From Anisakis pegreffii (lineage: Eukaryota > Nematoda > Chromadorea > Rhabditida > Anisakidae): a stretch of 64,000 bases of DNA. The notes under the pieces were generated by a model. The model did not search any database. It was not told the DNA's origin and was given only the letters and a program-made list of their open reading frames with translations. The DNA is taken from the NCBI GenBank assembly GCA_035041965.1, contig JAPYMA010000216.1:248001-312000 (forward strand). Direction: 5' to 3'. This document shows positions 1-11,169 of the stretch, piece after piece. Both the position numbers and the translations under genes were made by a program. Position 1 is the stretch's first letter. Every line of letters begins with the position of its first letter.

Positions 1-108
1 AGAAAGATCAAATAAAACATAAAAAGAATAGAAGGTTAAGTGACCATAAAAGAAAAGTGACCATAAAAAGAAGTGAAAAGTGACCATAAAACTACCCATA
101 ATACTTAC

Positions 109-1256
109 CGGAGGTGAAGGTCTTCGCGGTAGGATAGGTGGTCGAAATGTCGGAGGTTTGGGCTGAGCTGGTGGTGCACTGCGCCGGATCGCAACTGGAA
201 TTCCTACCCGATCGATTTGCTCCTCAGTCTGAACCTCCTTTCAATAATTCAAGAATCTTACCGATGGCTCGTTGGTACATGAAATATTGGCATGCCCATA
301 TGAGATGTTTCTTGATTCAGCGCAACTATATCACTGTGAAAGAAATTTTGGATTCAAAATTTAATTCGGACTCAATTACTGATCGAAGTTAGAATAAACT
401 GAGACTGTAGTTCAGCTCTAAAGTTTCTCTCTTTGGTCACTGCTTCTAATTAGGAGGCTAAAGGTTCAAAGAGATCTTCGGAATGTTAACGAAATCTCTG
501 AATACATAAATCATTACAGAGAACATTGGTTATATTTCGATAAATTATCAATCACAATAATGAATCTCTCCTTAGGGAAACACATTCCGTTAAGTACATC
601 ACGAGATAACAATAAATGAACAAATGAAATAATAAAAGTTTTCGAATTGTTCACCTGAAGAAATGACGTCTTGAGAGGTTGATACTGCTGACGTGAGCGA
701 TCTTCGCTTCATTACGGTACAAATTCCATCCCAGCGATATGTTTCCATTCTGATAACCTCGACTATCCATAAGTCTCGATCCTCGCGTCGTTTGTTGTTC
801 CATTCCTGAAAGCTGATTTGCTAGAAACGAAGTGGTAGATCGCGATAAATGAAACACTGATTGCATCCGAAATACTCAGTCGCACGATTAGCAGAATCGT
901 ACTACTGAGTGTTCGGTTGAACGATTATTGGAGCATTTTTTGTTACATGAGAACGATCGAAAGTAAATGAGCGAATGAATGAATGACCTGTCAAACTGGT
1001 TCGATGATCAATCGAATTTCGCGAATCCAGAGCCCAGTGTCCCTCAGCCATCCACCGTCCCCGATCCACGCGATCTGAAATCAAACAGATTAGATTTTGA
1101 AAAGAAAAATCGGACAAATGAAACAGGAAGTGTAATGAAATACGTCCACGACGGTTTGGTGACTGGTCGTGGACGAAAAAATGAATAACGGTTAGATCCG
1201 ATGGCTTACCACACCATCGGAACTCGTCCAACGGCGTTGGATGCAAAAAATCGCCG
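109..1256 (-). CDS. Unrecognised proline-rich gene, partial, five candidate exons
   Basis: Candidate exons, in transcript order: 1256-1210, 1074-988, 805-655, 333-279 and 228-109. Each has an AG acceptor and GT donor, and the frame stays open through all four junctions (phases 1, 1, 2, 0). The last intron is only 50 bases. The product runs from GDFLHPTPLDEFRWC to a C-terminal PxxP-rich segment (APPAQPKPPTFRPPILPRRP), which resembles SH3-binding sequence. The last exon ends at a strong CCG/GTAAGT donor, so the gene continues past the left edge. The 5' end lies under or beyond a G-rich (minus-strand) tract and no start codon was found. The exon-2 donor (GTCATT) is weak. I recognise no family. 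Inference: an adaptor-like or disordered cytoplasmic protein. Alternative: chance open frames, although agreement across five exons argues against that. Confidence 0.42.
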
Positions 1257-1287
1257 CTGGATAATAAAATAAATGAAACAATAAAAA

Positions 1288-1407
1288 AACAACACCCCCA
1301 ACCCCATCCCCCCTCCCCCCACCTCTCCCCACCCCTCCCCTCCCCCCTCCCCAACCCCCTCCCCACCCCCCCCCTCCCCCCACCCCTCCCCCTCCCCACC
1401 CCAACCC
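1288..1407. repeat. C-rich low-complexity tract
   Basis: About 120 bases of almost uninterrupted CCCCTCCCCA-like sequence on the plus strand. It produces glycine-rich open frames on the minus strand that should not be taken as protein. It would fall in or upstream of the 5' part of the minus-strand gene at the left edge. On the minus strand it is a G-rich run able to form G-quadruplexes. Confidence 0.85.
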
Positions 1408-1420
1408 CGAATCCTAAACT

Positions 1421-1473
1421 AGTTCATTCCTCAATCCTCTCAGAGAACACTCCAGAGGATTGAGGAATGAACT
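1421..1473. repeat. Perfect 20-bp inverted repeat (hairpin)
   Basis: The 20 bases at 1421-1440 are exactly reverse-complementary to 1454-1473, separated by a 13-base loop. The hairpin directly abuts the C-rich tract. No terminator role is expected in a eukaryote; it may be a small foldback element or a replication-slippage product. Confidence 0.8.
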
Positions 1474-1593
1474 TATCCGGCGGTGGCCCACCCATCCCAA
1501 CCCCGCCACCGCCTCTAAAACGTAGGAACAATAACAACTTAACTGAATGTCATGACTGATTCAATCCACTGATCCAAATTTTCAACTACTTCA

Positions 1594-1780
1594 CAGTAGT
1601 GATGGCATCCGACGAAAGTTCGGTCGGAAAAATTCGAAAAACTTCGATCAACATTCCGATATCCCGATTCCGACCGGAGAATTGTGAATCTCGGTCGGAA
1701 TTCAGGACACCGGAATGTGAAAAATCAATTCGGTTGGATTCCGACCGAACTGATATTTCGCTCGGATACCATCACTACCG
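1594..1780. mobile_element. MITE-like element with about 40-bp terminal inverted repeats, hAT-like ends
   Basis: The left end (CAGTAGTGATGGCATCCGA...) and the reverse complement of the right end (CGGTAGTGATGGTATCCGA...) match over about 40 bases with small gaps, and share an inner GTTCGGTCGGAA block. Total length is about 187 bp with no transposase. The terminal CA/GGTAGTG resembles hAT ends, but no clear 8-bp target duplication is visible. The 93-codon plus-strand frame across it (1599-1880) is a by-product of the palindrome. A diverged relative lies at 20,288-20,450 inside the anillin gene. Confidence 0.6.
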
Positions 1781-3309
1781 ACTCACCCTGTATCAAAATG
1801 TTTATCCAAAAATCCCTATAATCTCTTCAGAAAAATTTCCTCAACTCCATCTGACTATGGGAATACATCACAATTTTTAGTACATTCCAGGACATTGGTC
1901 AACTCATCACAACCCCGTCATCGCCTCTTAACTCTCAAAGAGACCAACACCAATTGTTTCTAATTTCCATTGGGGGTTGATCTTTTCTGTATCTGTTCAT
2001 TTTGTTGCGGCAGTATATTCGTTCTTCAGTTATCATTATAAATTAACCTGTTTACTTATTCCAGGCGGATAAATAAAATTGTAATAAGAAAGGTTTGTTT
2101 ATTAAATGTACGTCCCCAAGTTCTAAAATTCCGAATGTTGCCCATAATCAAATGAACTGCACACAACGAGCCCTGATCCTCAGGAGTCTGAGAATACTTG
2201 TCTTTTTCTTAAACGGTCGCTCACCCACCCCGACCCCTCTGAAGAGTAAGGACGGAGACATCTAACAATTTCTTCAGAGAAATTCTTTTCTGACATTTTT
2301 TTTCAGACAATTTCAGAAATTTTTTTTCGTAAGTTTATGACTTTTTATTTCATAGAATATAACAACAACTTCAGAGAAATAGCATCGACTCCACAGCTAG
2401 AAGTTGGTGGAGTTCATGCCTCTCCTAGAGCAATTCCCGTAACAGTTATTTATTCTAATCACGAGCCAATCGAATACAAATGCCCAAAACCGAAGGCTCG
2501 TTTAAGCGCAATGAACAAGTATCCCATCGAAGCGTGACGAATTATCGGAAATGAACAAGGATAAAAGCAATGGAAATATACGAAGTAGTAGAATTTTTTC
2601 CTCAAAATTTTTTCCAAAACATTCCTTTGGAATTTTGAGGAATTCCTCTCGATTAAAACCCAAAGTTTTGAGAATTTTAGGGACTTTCTTGAATTATTTC
2701 GTGGACTATTTTAAGTTTTTCAGTGAAAGACATGAGGCAAAAGATATCCAATTCGAGATAAGATGCGCGAAACAGCAATATACTCGGAAATGCGGAACGA
2801 AGAACATGATAAGTTGCAAAGTTGAAGCATGAAACAACACATGTGCCAGCGATACGGGCGAAATCGCACGTGAAAGTGAAGTAATTCTGAGATAATGACC
2901 AAAAGCGTTGATCATTGAACGCGATATTTGAGCGATTTGAACGAAAACGCGAAGTAATGAGAAATGCTTACAAAAGCATGAGGACGACATGACGCGAAAA
3001 TGCACGGAGACTCAAAAAATATCACGCCAAAATGCACTCAAATACAAATTTCAATGAATAAATTACTGCAAAAATATCGCGAAACAAAGATATCATACAA
3101 TGGATTTTGAATGCTGGGAAACTTTTTTGGAAGTATTTGATATTCATTCCAAAAAATGAAGAAACGAAAATCGTTCAGTCCGAAATTGCGCACAGAACAA
3201 CAAATTGTTCAAAATTGTCAAACGAAGAACACGGAAATAAGATTAAAATGAACAACGATAAGCAATCACATGATGAGAAGAAAAAATGTTTCGAAAATGG
3301 AAATGAATA

Positions 3310-3960
3310 TTTTTGATGAAATTTTTTGGGATTTTGAGAATTTTTTTGGTTATTTTTGGTACTTTTGAGAATTTTTAGGAATTTTATATTTTGCATATTT
3401 TTTTGGGATTTTCTAATTATTCTCAAACAAACATGCAGAAACGAAATTAATTCATTACAAAATTCAAAGCAAAATTCAAACAAGAAAAATGATGAGGCAC
3501 AAAATGAGCACAAAATAAGCACAAAGCACAAAATTCAATGGAGTATGAAGCAAAAGAAAAAAGCAAAATAAGCACAAAATTCAAACAATCGAAGGAAAAA
3601 AATGATGAAGCATAAATTCTTGAAAACCATAAGAACTAAATTTTTTTGGTTGGATTTTAAAATTTTGTAAATTTTTATGGATTTTATATTTTGTGGTTTT
3701 TTTGGTTTTTTCAATTTTTTTTCAAACAAGCATGCAAAACCGAAAATAAATCAACTCTATGTTACATGAAAAATAACAAATCACTGCAAACATGAATTCA
3801 ATGTCAAAACAAACATATGATAAACGACAAATCATCAAAAAAAAGACAAGAAAACAAAATTTTTAAATTGGATTTTGAAGCTTTTTTCATTTTTAGGAGT
3901 TTTTTATTTTATGATTTTTTTTGGAATTTTCAATTTTTTTTTCAAAGCAATCAAAACATA
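3310..3960. repeat. Degenerate T-rich/A-rich repeat
   Basis: Several degenerate copies of a block combining TTTTTTGGNATTTTNAATTTTT with A-rich CAAGCATGCANAACNGAAA-type sequence recur at roughly 290-bp and shorter spacing (for example ending near 3440, 3740 and 3960). Overlapping open frames on both strands here are simple-sequence artefacts. Confidence 0.6.
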
Positions 3961-4199
3961 ACTGAAAACTGAACATGAACTAAAAAAGATTCTGAATAAA
4001 AACACTGCGATCAAATAACCATAAATCAACTTAATAATCGGAATTCAAAACATTTCAAACCGCATTCGTGTGGCGATGAAATCGGCCAACCTGATGCAAC
4101 TGGAGAGCCATTAAGCAAATTCGGTCTGCGAACAATCCACCTGATTTGTGAGCCGTCTTGAAGCGACCATTGCATACTAATAAAAATTTCAGAACCCCT

Positions 4200-4475
4200 C
4201 CCAAATATAAATTAATCACACACACACAAAACTATCACAATAAACTCAAGCAATTATCACACACTCACTAAATCGAATCACCCAATATCACTCACACAAA
4301 TAATCACACATTCACGAATCACACAAAAATCACAACCCAACAAATCAAACAATCTCAATTATAAAACAATCAACACACACACCAAATCTCACATTAGTAA
4401 TCATATTAATCACACAAATCCGCACAATAAAACCTCACTCACTCACGATCACACACACACACACACAAATTGAAT
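4200..4475. repeat. CA-rich degenerate microsatellite
   Basis: About 270 bases of CACACA and AATCACACA variants, ending in a run of CA dinucleotides near 4450-4466. A closely similar tract occurs at 11,170-11,400, on the other side of the 4.5-11.1 kb GC-rich coding-like block. Confidence 0.8.
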
Positions 4476-4841
4476 TTGAAATCAATAGAAGAATATTATA
4501 AAATGTTAAAATTAATTAATAACATTAATAATGGAGCCGCATCTCACCATCCACGGCAAAGGCGGAGGAAGGAGAGACCCGGACTGACACCCTGAGGGGG
4601 CTTCAGGGTAGGAGGGGAAGAGAGTAGGCCCGGCTAACCTACCACTAAGGACTGACAATACCGAGGATACCGGACAATTTTATCTTCTAATTCTCGAATT
4701 TGCATCCTATGTCAATTTTGAATCGCCCCCAAAAATGTTCCTCTCAAGCCGGAAAGTGAGTGAAGCCGGAAAATTAGTAATAAGTTAGTCGTTAATCTAC
4801 ACGTGAGGTTAAAGTCTCACGTTACTACCCACCCAGTTAAG

Positions 4842-5003
4842 TTAATGGATTAGGTTGCCCAGGTGAGGATAAATACGCCCAGGTGAGTTGATGAGGGATT
4901 GAGGAAGGTTACTTGAGGCGACTGTCCTGTCCCGTCCATCATCTGAATGCATTGACGGGTCTTGATCGTCGACACTGAGGCGCTTGAGTGTTTGTGTTAT
5001 CAT
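4842..5003 (-). CDS. Small coding-like ORF, 53 codons, unrecognised
   Basis: An open frame from ATG (5003-5001) to TAA (4844-4842), open for nine further codons upstream. The composition is protein-like (starts MITQTLKRLSVDDQDPSMHS, then SDDGRDRTVASSNLPQ), and its GC content is well above the flanks. It lies in a GC-rich island (4540-5100) between simple repeats. It may be one exon of a spliced gene or a fragment of a paralogue of the minus-strand gene at 8-11 kb. Short TTAGTCGTTA/GGTTAGACG-type strings occur in both places. Function unknown. Confidence 0.25.
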   Translation of the reverse strand: MITQTLKRLSVDDQDPSMHSDDGRDRTVASSNLPQSLINSPGRIYPHLGNLIH

Positions 5004-5131
5004 TCTCGGTCGGGTTAGACGATCGCTTGGTTAAAGTTGATTTTTGATGTCGGCCGATACTGTGTTAACTGACTGCTGCTGTTGTTATTGTGGTGATGTA
5101 TGTTGAGTCAGCATCCGTAAGATGCAGTACA

Positions 5132-5302
5132 ATGGAAACAATTGAACATGAAATCCCACCAGAAAACCAATTCTCCCTAACATCATCACTAAAACATGTC
5201 AAACCATTGCTGTCTTTGAACTACTCTGACTCAGAAACTACTTCCTCAGTTGTAAATGAATATAATCAACTCAACTTATTTGATATTTCTCAAAAAAATT
5301 AA
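5132..5302 (+). CDS. Small coding-like ORF, 56 codons, unrecognised
   Basis: ATG at 5132 to TAA at 5300-5302, with mixed, acidic, protein-like composition (begins METIEHEIPPENQF, later SLNYSDSETTSS) unlike the AT-rich noise around it. No clear acceptor precedes it, and no family is recognised. It lies 130 bp from the minus-strand ORF at 4842-5003 on the opposite strand, so at most one of the two may be real. Confidence 0.22.
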   Translation: METIEHEIPPENQFSLTSSLKHVKPLLSLNYSDSETTSSVVNEYNQLNLFDISQKN

Positions 5303-5461
5303 TGACGACTATCTATGAGCGAGCTTACTCAATACATCCATAATACAATAATTCAACTTTAAGCAATTACAACAATTTCACACAAATAATATACACGAAA
5401 CTCGCATTGCAAATACGGAACATAGAATTTGCTGATGTGAAATATGATAAGTATTCATCAA

Positions 5462-5565
5462 TGTCTTTCGTTATATATGTCCATGACAACAAGTTAAACT
5501 GATTTCGGTTGGTAAATTAATCGAACGAATAAAACAGAATGAGTTTGGACATATAACGAAAGACA
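5462..5565. repeat. Short inverted-repeat element, about 104 bp
   Basis: The end 5462-5483 (TGTCTTTCGTTATATATGTC...) is complementary to 5546-5565 with a single two-base slip, enclosing about 62 bases. It resembles a tiny MITE or foldback element. No target duplication is evident. Confidence 0.55.
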
Positions 5566-5589
5566 GTGATTAGTGAAATGACAATTGAA

Positions 5590-5850
5590 TGACAATAATA
5601 ATTCAATTTTTTTGTTTTAATTTTTGAATTTTATTTTTCGGTTTTTTTCTTTTTTATTTTTCATTGGTTTTTGTGATTTCATTTTATTTTTTTCATTTTT
5701 CTTTTTTCGTTTTTTTAATTTTTGTTTTTTTTGGAATTTATTTTTAATTTTTGTTTTTTTTTAAATTTATTTTTTTTTAATTTTTGTTTTTTTGGAATTT
5801 ATTTATTTTTTATTTTTTCAAATTTATTAAATTGTATTTTTTTCATTCAT
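5590..5850. repeat. T-rich tandem-like low-complexity tract
   Basis: Repeated AATTTTTGTTTTTTTGGAATTTATT-type units of about 45 bp, strongly strand-asymmetric, with no coding potential. Confidence 0.75.
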
Positions 5851-7240
5851 GTTTTTGACACTTATATTGCGCTATAACAATGGAAAATGCGCATGCGAAC
5901 AAAGGAGAATAACAGTATTATATGATAAATAGTAGCAGCGCAAATTGACAGCAGTATCAGATTATCAAATTATGATGCATGGATAAAGATTACTGATGCA
6001 CTATCAGATTACTTTTTGAGATATTTCTATCAACTCTATCAGCTAATGATCAACTGCATCACTTCTCTGATCTAAACACTACACTATTCAAAGCAGTCCT
6101 AATCCATCTCTTCAGGAATATTCTCAAATCTCAAACCCATCAGTCAGTTGAGGCCAGTGGACACACAACACTATCCTCTCCGAGCAAGTAATCCTTGACT
6201 GTCGATGGTCAAGCCACAGACACACCATTTACCCCTCTCCCAACAGGCCACACATCCCTGACCCGCATTGGCCTCTTGACCATTATCCCGCATACCCAAT
6301 GAGCAGAACCAACCTTAACCCACGACTTCGAAAATGACCAATCCTGACCCTCAGCGCCAATGAGGTTGTTGAAATATGTCCCGTAACCCAAAAAACCGAA
6401 CCAACCACTGAACCGGCCGTATCCGATCGGGCAAAAATAATATTAACAAGCCCGTCAACCTCATTTCCGGCGCTTGGGAGCTGGCATAACCGCCCTATGA
6501 CTCCCATTCTCTTATGAAGTAAGCCCAAAAACTCTCTTTAAGAAGGATTTGGATGGGCACTTGGTCATTTTCGTTGCATTTAATTAATGTAACAGATACC
6601 CGTAATACCCAAAAGCACCTAGTGCTGTCGCACTGGCCAAATTAACCTCAGAGGGTTGCTTCAGAGAAGCTATTATATATTTAAGACGTACTCGATAAGA
6701 ATGTAACGGCTTATTACAGATAGATGGGGAAGAGATGAAAATTTGAGGATATCGTGTAATTTCTCCTTCTCAGATTGCTCTCGATGCAATTTTCAACTGC
6801 TTCAGAAAAATTTGAATCTGGATTTGACTGCGAGCATCAGTAGAAAAGAGTTCGGAGATGTCATTTGTGCCAAAGATAGCAAGGCTGATAAATAACATGA
6901 ACTTATGATGCATAATGTGCTTACGCTAGATGAAAAACAACAGCAAAATCTATGCTAATACACGGTGCACTCTACAAGATTTCTAAAGGGGAATCGCAGA
7001 CTGATAAATGAAATAAAGACATCAGTAATAATGACAATTATCAGAATAATGTTCGAAAAAATTAAAATTGTAACAAAAATCGCAAAAATAATATCGATGA
7101 CAATGAAAAATCACATCAATACCAAAATCAAATACCTAACGCTCGCTCGATTTCAACCTTGACATTACCAAAATGGAACCCTCAATTTTTTTCCAGTTCT
7201 ATCAGTTAGTAATCTATCATTTGAAACGAATTTGATTCAA
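5851..7240. other. No gene recognised; possible eroded coding patch at 6180-6600
   Basis: The stretch is AT-rich except for 6180-6530, which is GC-richer and holds overlapping open frames on the minus strand. Around 6531-6580 a short plus-strand frame reads LFKKDLDGHL, a pattern often seen at the end of LINE reverse transcriptases. It is far too short to assign. The rest shows nothing. Confidence 0.4.
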
Positions 7241-7241
7241 A

Positions 7242-7688
7242 TCAGTTAAACTTATGTTTCTGGTGGGATGTACAACGAGATGATTTGATGGTGAGCTGTT
7301 GATATAGTCCTTTGTTGTTGCTGATCTTGTTAGGATTGTTATTTCGGTTGATATTGTCCTGAGCTGATTGCGTTTCTTTGTTCAATTCTCGACGATTGCG
7401 CCTTGTTTCATCTTGATGACCTCTGTGGTTCCTGTTAGTAATGAAACAATTATTAAGTCCAGCATTGGTGATAATCAAATGAATATTTTTGATTATATTC
7501 ATATAATATAATACTAATATCAAAAATAATGGTAGCAATGATAATTGTTTGCGTTGTGCTAACATCGTACTGAGCAATATCAAACCTTAATTCGGTGGAT
7601 GCGATTGATAAAGTTGCTGAAGTGTTGAAACATCCTTGAATTCATGTGTTGTGGGGCAACGTGATGATTTGGGGCCTTCTGTGTTAGC
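7242..7688 (-). CDS. Two candidate 3' exons (alternative ends of the 8-11 kb gene)
   Basis: Two minus-strand segments have an acceptor and then an open frame to a stop. Segment 7688-7587 (TTTTAG acceptor, phase 0, 33 residues) contains SSRCPTTHEF. Segment 7431-7242 (AACAG acceptor, 62 residues) contains SSRCTSHQKH and is rich in Asn/Gln. The recurring SSRC...H pattern suggests they are related. If the 8026-8276 exon used an internal donor (CAA/GTAAAAG, after SAWQ), the 7688 exon would join in phase and give an alternative C-terminus. No functional call can be made. Confidence 0.28.
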
Positions 7689-8025
7689 CTAAAATTATTT
7701 TAATGAAAAATTTTGTTTGCTATCACAATTCTTGCAAGCAGATTCAACATCATAACATATTGGATCACAATCATTTCTTGTCTTATATTCAATATTAATC
7801 ATATATGAGACTCTTTTTATCGTATGTGAGTTTATATGTTCAATGCGATAAACACTTGATGAATGAAATATCGCTTTAATAAACATTGTCTTACATTGTT
7901 GATGAAGATGTGTTGTTCGGCAGCTTTTTGCTGTGTTGTTAAGTAGATTGACGATGTAATTTGTTGATGTTAGATGTTGAAGTTAGTCGTCCATATTAGT
8001 TGTGTCGTTAGTTGTTGTTATCCGG

Positions 8026-11000
8026 TTAGACGCTGTTATGTCGCTTCCCGACGTGCGTGTCAGCCCTGGCCGCCGGGGGGACTCCGGGGACCGCTATGTG
8101 GGTACAGTCGCGGCCTAACTCCCGGAGCCTCTCGACGCTATCTCTCCGGGCGCCTAAGATCTTTTTCGGCGCCTTTTCACACCGCTCCGCGCGGTAGGTG
8201 TCCATTCTAACTTTTACTTGCCATGCGGAGAGGTCATTGGGCATAACCACGCAGTGTCCGCACCATGTGCAGAAATCTGAAATTTAATTTAGTGCTTTCA
8301 TTGAAACAATTTAACGATACTCAGATCGCTGATGTAATCGTATAGATTTTACAAAGTGATTTCGCGTGAGTATTCTTTCTTGGTTCCTTAGCCAACTTCT
8401 CAATCAGTATTGAGATTATCAGTTTACTGTTGTAAACATATAAAATATCATTAGAGAGACAAATGGGTTGAAACGAGCAAAATTCATTAACCGAATAGAC
8501 GTAAAATAGCAAAAATACGTTGGGTATAAATTAAATTGAAATGATTTGCTACATACCGTTAGTGTTGTGAGATGCTGACCTCTGCACATGGATCTTCCAG
8601 GCTCGCACCGTCTTGAATGGGGTGCTGGGCCTGGAGCAGCCTGGCAACTGGCAGTCTGAAATAAACAGATCATAAGAGACGATTCATTACGAGGATATAA
8701 AGGGCTGGTCACAAAGTAACAATCCTTCTGTTCTATGAATATTTTTGATGAATTACTCGTTACTGAACAATGCCCATTCATAGTTTTCAAAACGTCTTTT
8801 CATTAATTCTTTGAGAATGAGCAGTTGAATGATTCAATAGATTAGAATAGAATAAAACATGAAATTGAACGTATTCGTAGCGAAATACTTACAGACTGTG
8901 TTGTTGTCGACTTTATAAGGTGGTAGTATTGGAGCTACCAGTTCGGTTGGGAGCCCAGGTGTGTTGAGTGAGGTGTTAGGCACCTGGAACTCCTGCGGAC
9001 TACGTCGGGTTCTCGTTAGCGGGTTAGTTTCGCGTCTCGGGTGACGCCTGAAATTGAAGTAATGAATCACGGATCAATTCTCTTTCCCTACTATAATCTA
9101 CCAGATTTGATCTTATGAAGTGATTAACGCTCCGAAATGGCTATTGCAAACAGTTCCCTCGTCCTTCTCCCTCTCAAAATTTCAGTCGCGTGGAACAATT
9201 ACCGTCTTTGGTCCTCACCAAACTGTAAGCTTTATGCACTCAATCATATCATCTTTCCAATCTTCAATCCGAACACACAAATTCCTTATAGTAACAAAAT
9301 GTGGTATACGAGTCGCACTAAATTCCAATGGAAGCCAATCAAAAGAGAAAACTCACAGGTCATAGTGGCAGTTCGTCGATTCGTTACTGTTGTTAGTTGG
9401 TGACGTTATTGTTATTGGTGTTATGTCCGGGCGTGATGATGGCCCGGGTAAGTCAGCGAAGTTGTTAGCCTGAAACGAAAAAAAATATGAGAATTATGTT
9501 CATATTGCATTATCATTATTGATATTATGAACACAGTAGTCACGCAGAATATTTTTAGACTGCGATCGTGGGAGATTGTTATTGAAAGAATTCAGAAAAC
9601 ATAAGATAAGGATCTGTAGTTGTTCACTTACGTAGTTAATAGATTGTTCAACAGCTGGTTGATTTGTTAGTGGTGGTAGTGGTTGTATGATTCCTACCAC
9701 GTTACCCTGAAGATGATCAATATTATTAGTAATACTGATTTTGATCATCCTTATCTTTCCAGCAACTGGCTATCATTGATATCATTACTCTTATTATAAT
9801 ATTCATCTATTGAAGATAAAGCTCTGAATATTTTGAATATTTCGTGTTGCATCATTATTAGTATCAATATTTTTACTGTTATTGTTATTGTCACGAATAA
9901 AATTTTTAGGCCACAATCTTTAGAAGTTATTAATGAAAGAATCTAGAAATATAAGAAACAATAATTTGTAGGTGTTTGCTTACGTTATCGTCTAATTGTG
10001 CGACTGTTGGGACGGCTTTGTTAAAGTTAGGGTGGAGGTGCCGTCTTTTCCTTGGTAAGTCTTCCTAAAGATGATCTTTATTATTAATGATACTTTTATT
10101 GATCATTGTTATCTTTCCCACAATTGGTTGTATTTCCTTTCATTATCGGATATATTTCTTATTATCATCATCACTTTTTTATCGCGACATTGGACAATTC
10201 AGTCACTTTACGAATAATCCTTTTTACAAGAGTCAATATTTTACAAAAATTGACCTTGAAAGAATTGATTGACAACACAATTCAATTATTTCATAAGATA
10301 TTTTGGATACTTACGTTAGTGTTAGTTGTTTTGATGGCCACGTAAGTTCCGTTAAATTCTGCCGCCTCGAGCAGTGTGCGGCTTTGTCCGTAGATTTTTG
10401 CTGGTGCACCCGTGTGCAGTGGGTGCACCAGCAGCATGACTCCATTTATCTGGCAGAACGCGTCTGCCAGAAATTCTTGAAGTCGCCCCTCCTGAGCGAG
10501 TTTTTCTGAAATAATGCAAAACTACTCAATCAGTATTACGACAATATGGAATTCCATGTCAAATTTTCCACTTTTATCGTTCGCTAACCGTTCGAAGTGT
10601 TTGTTTCAAATTTTTTTCCAAAGCGCTTATATTAAATGAATGATTTGTCGAATAGACTGCTGATTTCATATATTAACAATATCCAATGATTCAGTCGATT
10701 CTTTGTTGGAATTTCCAGCGAATCGCTCGTAATTATTATTTGTTGAGTCGTCATAACTAACTCATCAATTTAATGGTCAACTGTATCGTAATAATAAATG
10801 TTGTATTACACAATTGTATCAATTGCATTTTATCGTCAATTGTACTCTATTATTATTCTGACAGTATCACTTATCAAAATAAATTATAATGACAGTGATA
10901 AAAAATCCTGGACAAAACTCACTTATTGTTTCTTTTTCGATTGGGCGACAGTGTCGCCTCAAGTCCTTCCAATGGGACTCTATGTAGTCCCCTAACCGGC

Positions 11001-11147
11001 TTATTGCCGGAATCACCTCGAATATTGCCAGCACTAGCAATAAGCTAGCGCAGGGCACACCCTCGCTCCCCCAAAAACCCCCTGAAGGGGGCCAGCTGTG
11101 GGTCCTCCTCCTCACGCCTTCTTTTAATGCCTCGGCGGCCCTCCATT
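8026..11147 (-). CDS. Unrecognised eight-exon gene with Cys/His zinc-binding motifs
   Basis: Exons in transcript order: about 11147-10923 (5' limit uncertain), 10505-10315, 10064-9984, 9706-9632, 9469-9357, 9047-8893, 8655-8557, 8276-8026 (TAA at 8028-8026). All seven junctions have GT-AG sites (GTGAGT, GTAAG, GTATG types; TTTCAG/CTTCAG acceptors), and every phase matches. The spliced protein is about 385 residues: a mixed N-terminal region, a basic stretch (DLPRKRRHLHP), a Pro/Thr/Asn-rich middle, then YCQLPGCSRPSTPF...W.IHV (a C2H2-like CX4C...H arrangement), then FCTWCGHCVV, and a charged Cys/Arg-rich tail. The paired Cys/His motifs recall DNA/RNA-binding fingers, including those at the N-terminus of some LINE proteins, but the intron density points to a host gene or domesticated sequence. 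No start codon is secure: the ATG frame at 11,147 stops early, while the frame that joins exon 2 is offset by one base. A possible further 5' exon begins at the acceptor near 11,470. Confidence 0.55.
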
Positions 11148-11169
11148 AGAATTTTTTTTGAAAAAATTT

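Larger units (their letters stand above)
1781..4530. other. No gene recognised; AT-rich intergenic DNA
   Basis: Scattered short open frames (for example 2337-2537 and 2551-2832, plus strand) lack splice context and look compositional. The stretch becomes progressively lower in complexity to the right, ending in T-rich and CA-rich arrays. A proline-coding GC-rich patch near 1479-1516 is too short to call. Confidence 0.6.

Noticed and set aside
902..1404. Long glycine/arginine-rich minus-strand frames
   Set aside because: They are translations of the C-rich low-complexity tract. Only short exon-like parts at 988-1074 and 1210-1256, in splice context, were kept.
4200..4475. Regularly spaced CACAC-type repeats as a possible CRISPR array
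   Set aside because: The units are degenerate simple sequence with no constant spacers, in a eukaryotic genome.
6531..6580. LFKKDLDGHL frame as the end of a LINE reverse transcriptase
   Set aside because: Only about ten residues match a common pattern, and no RT palm motif (YADD type) was found nearby.
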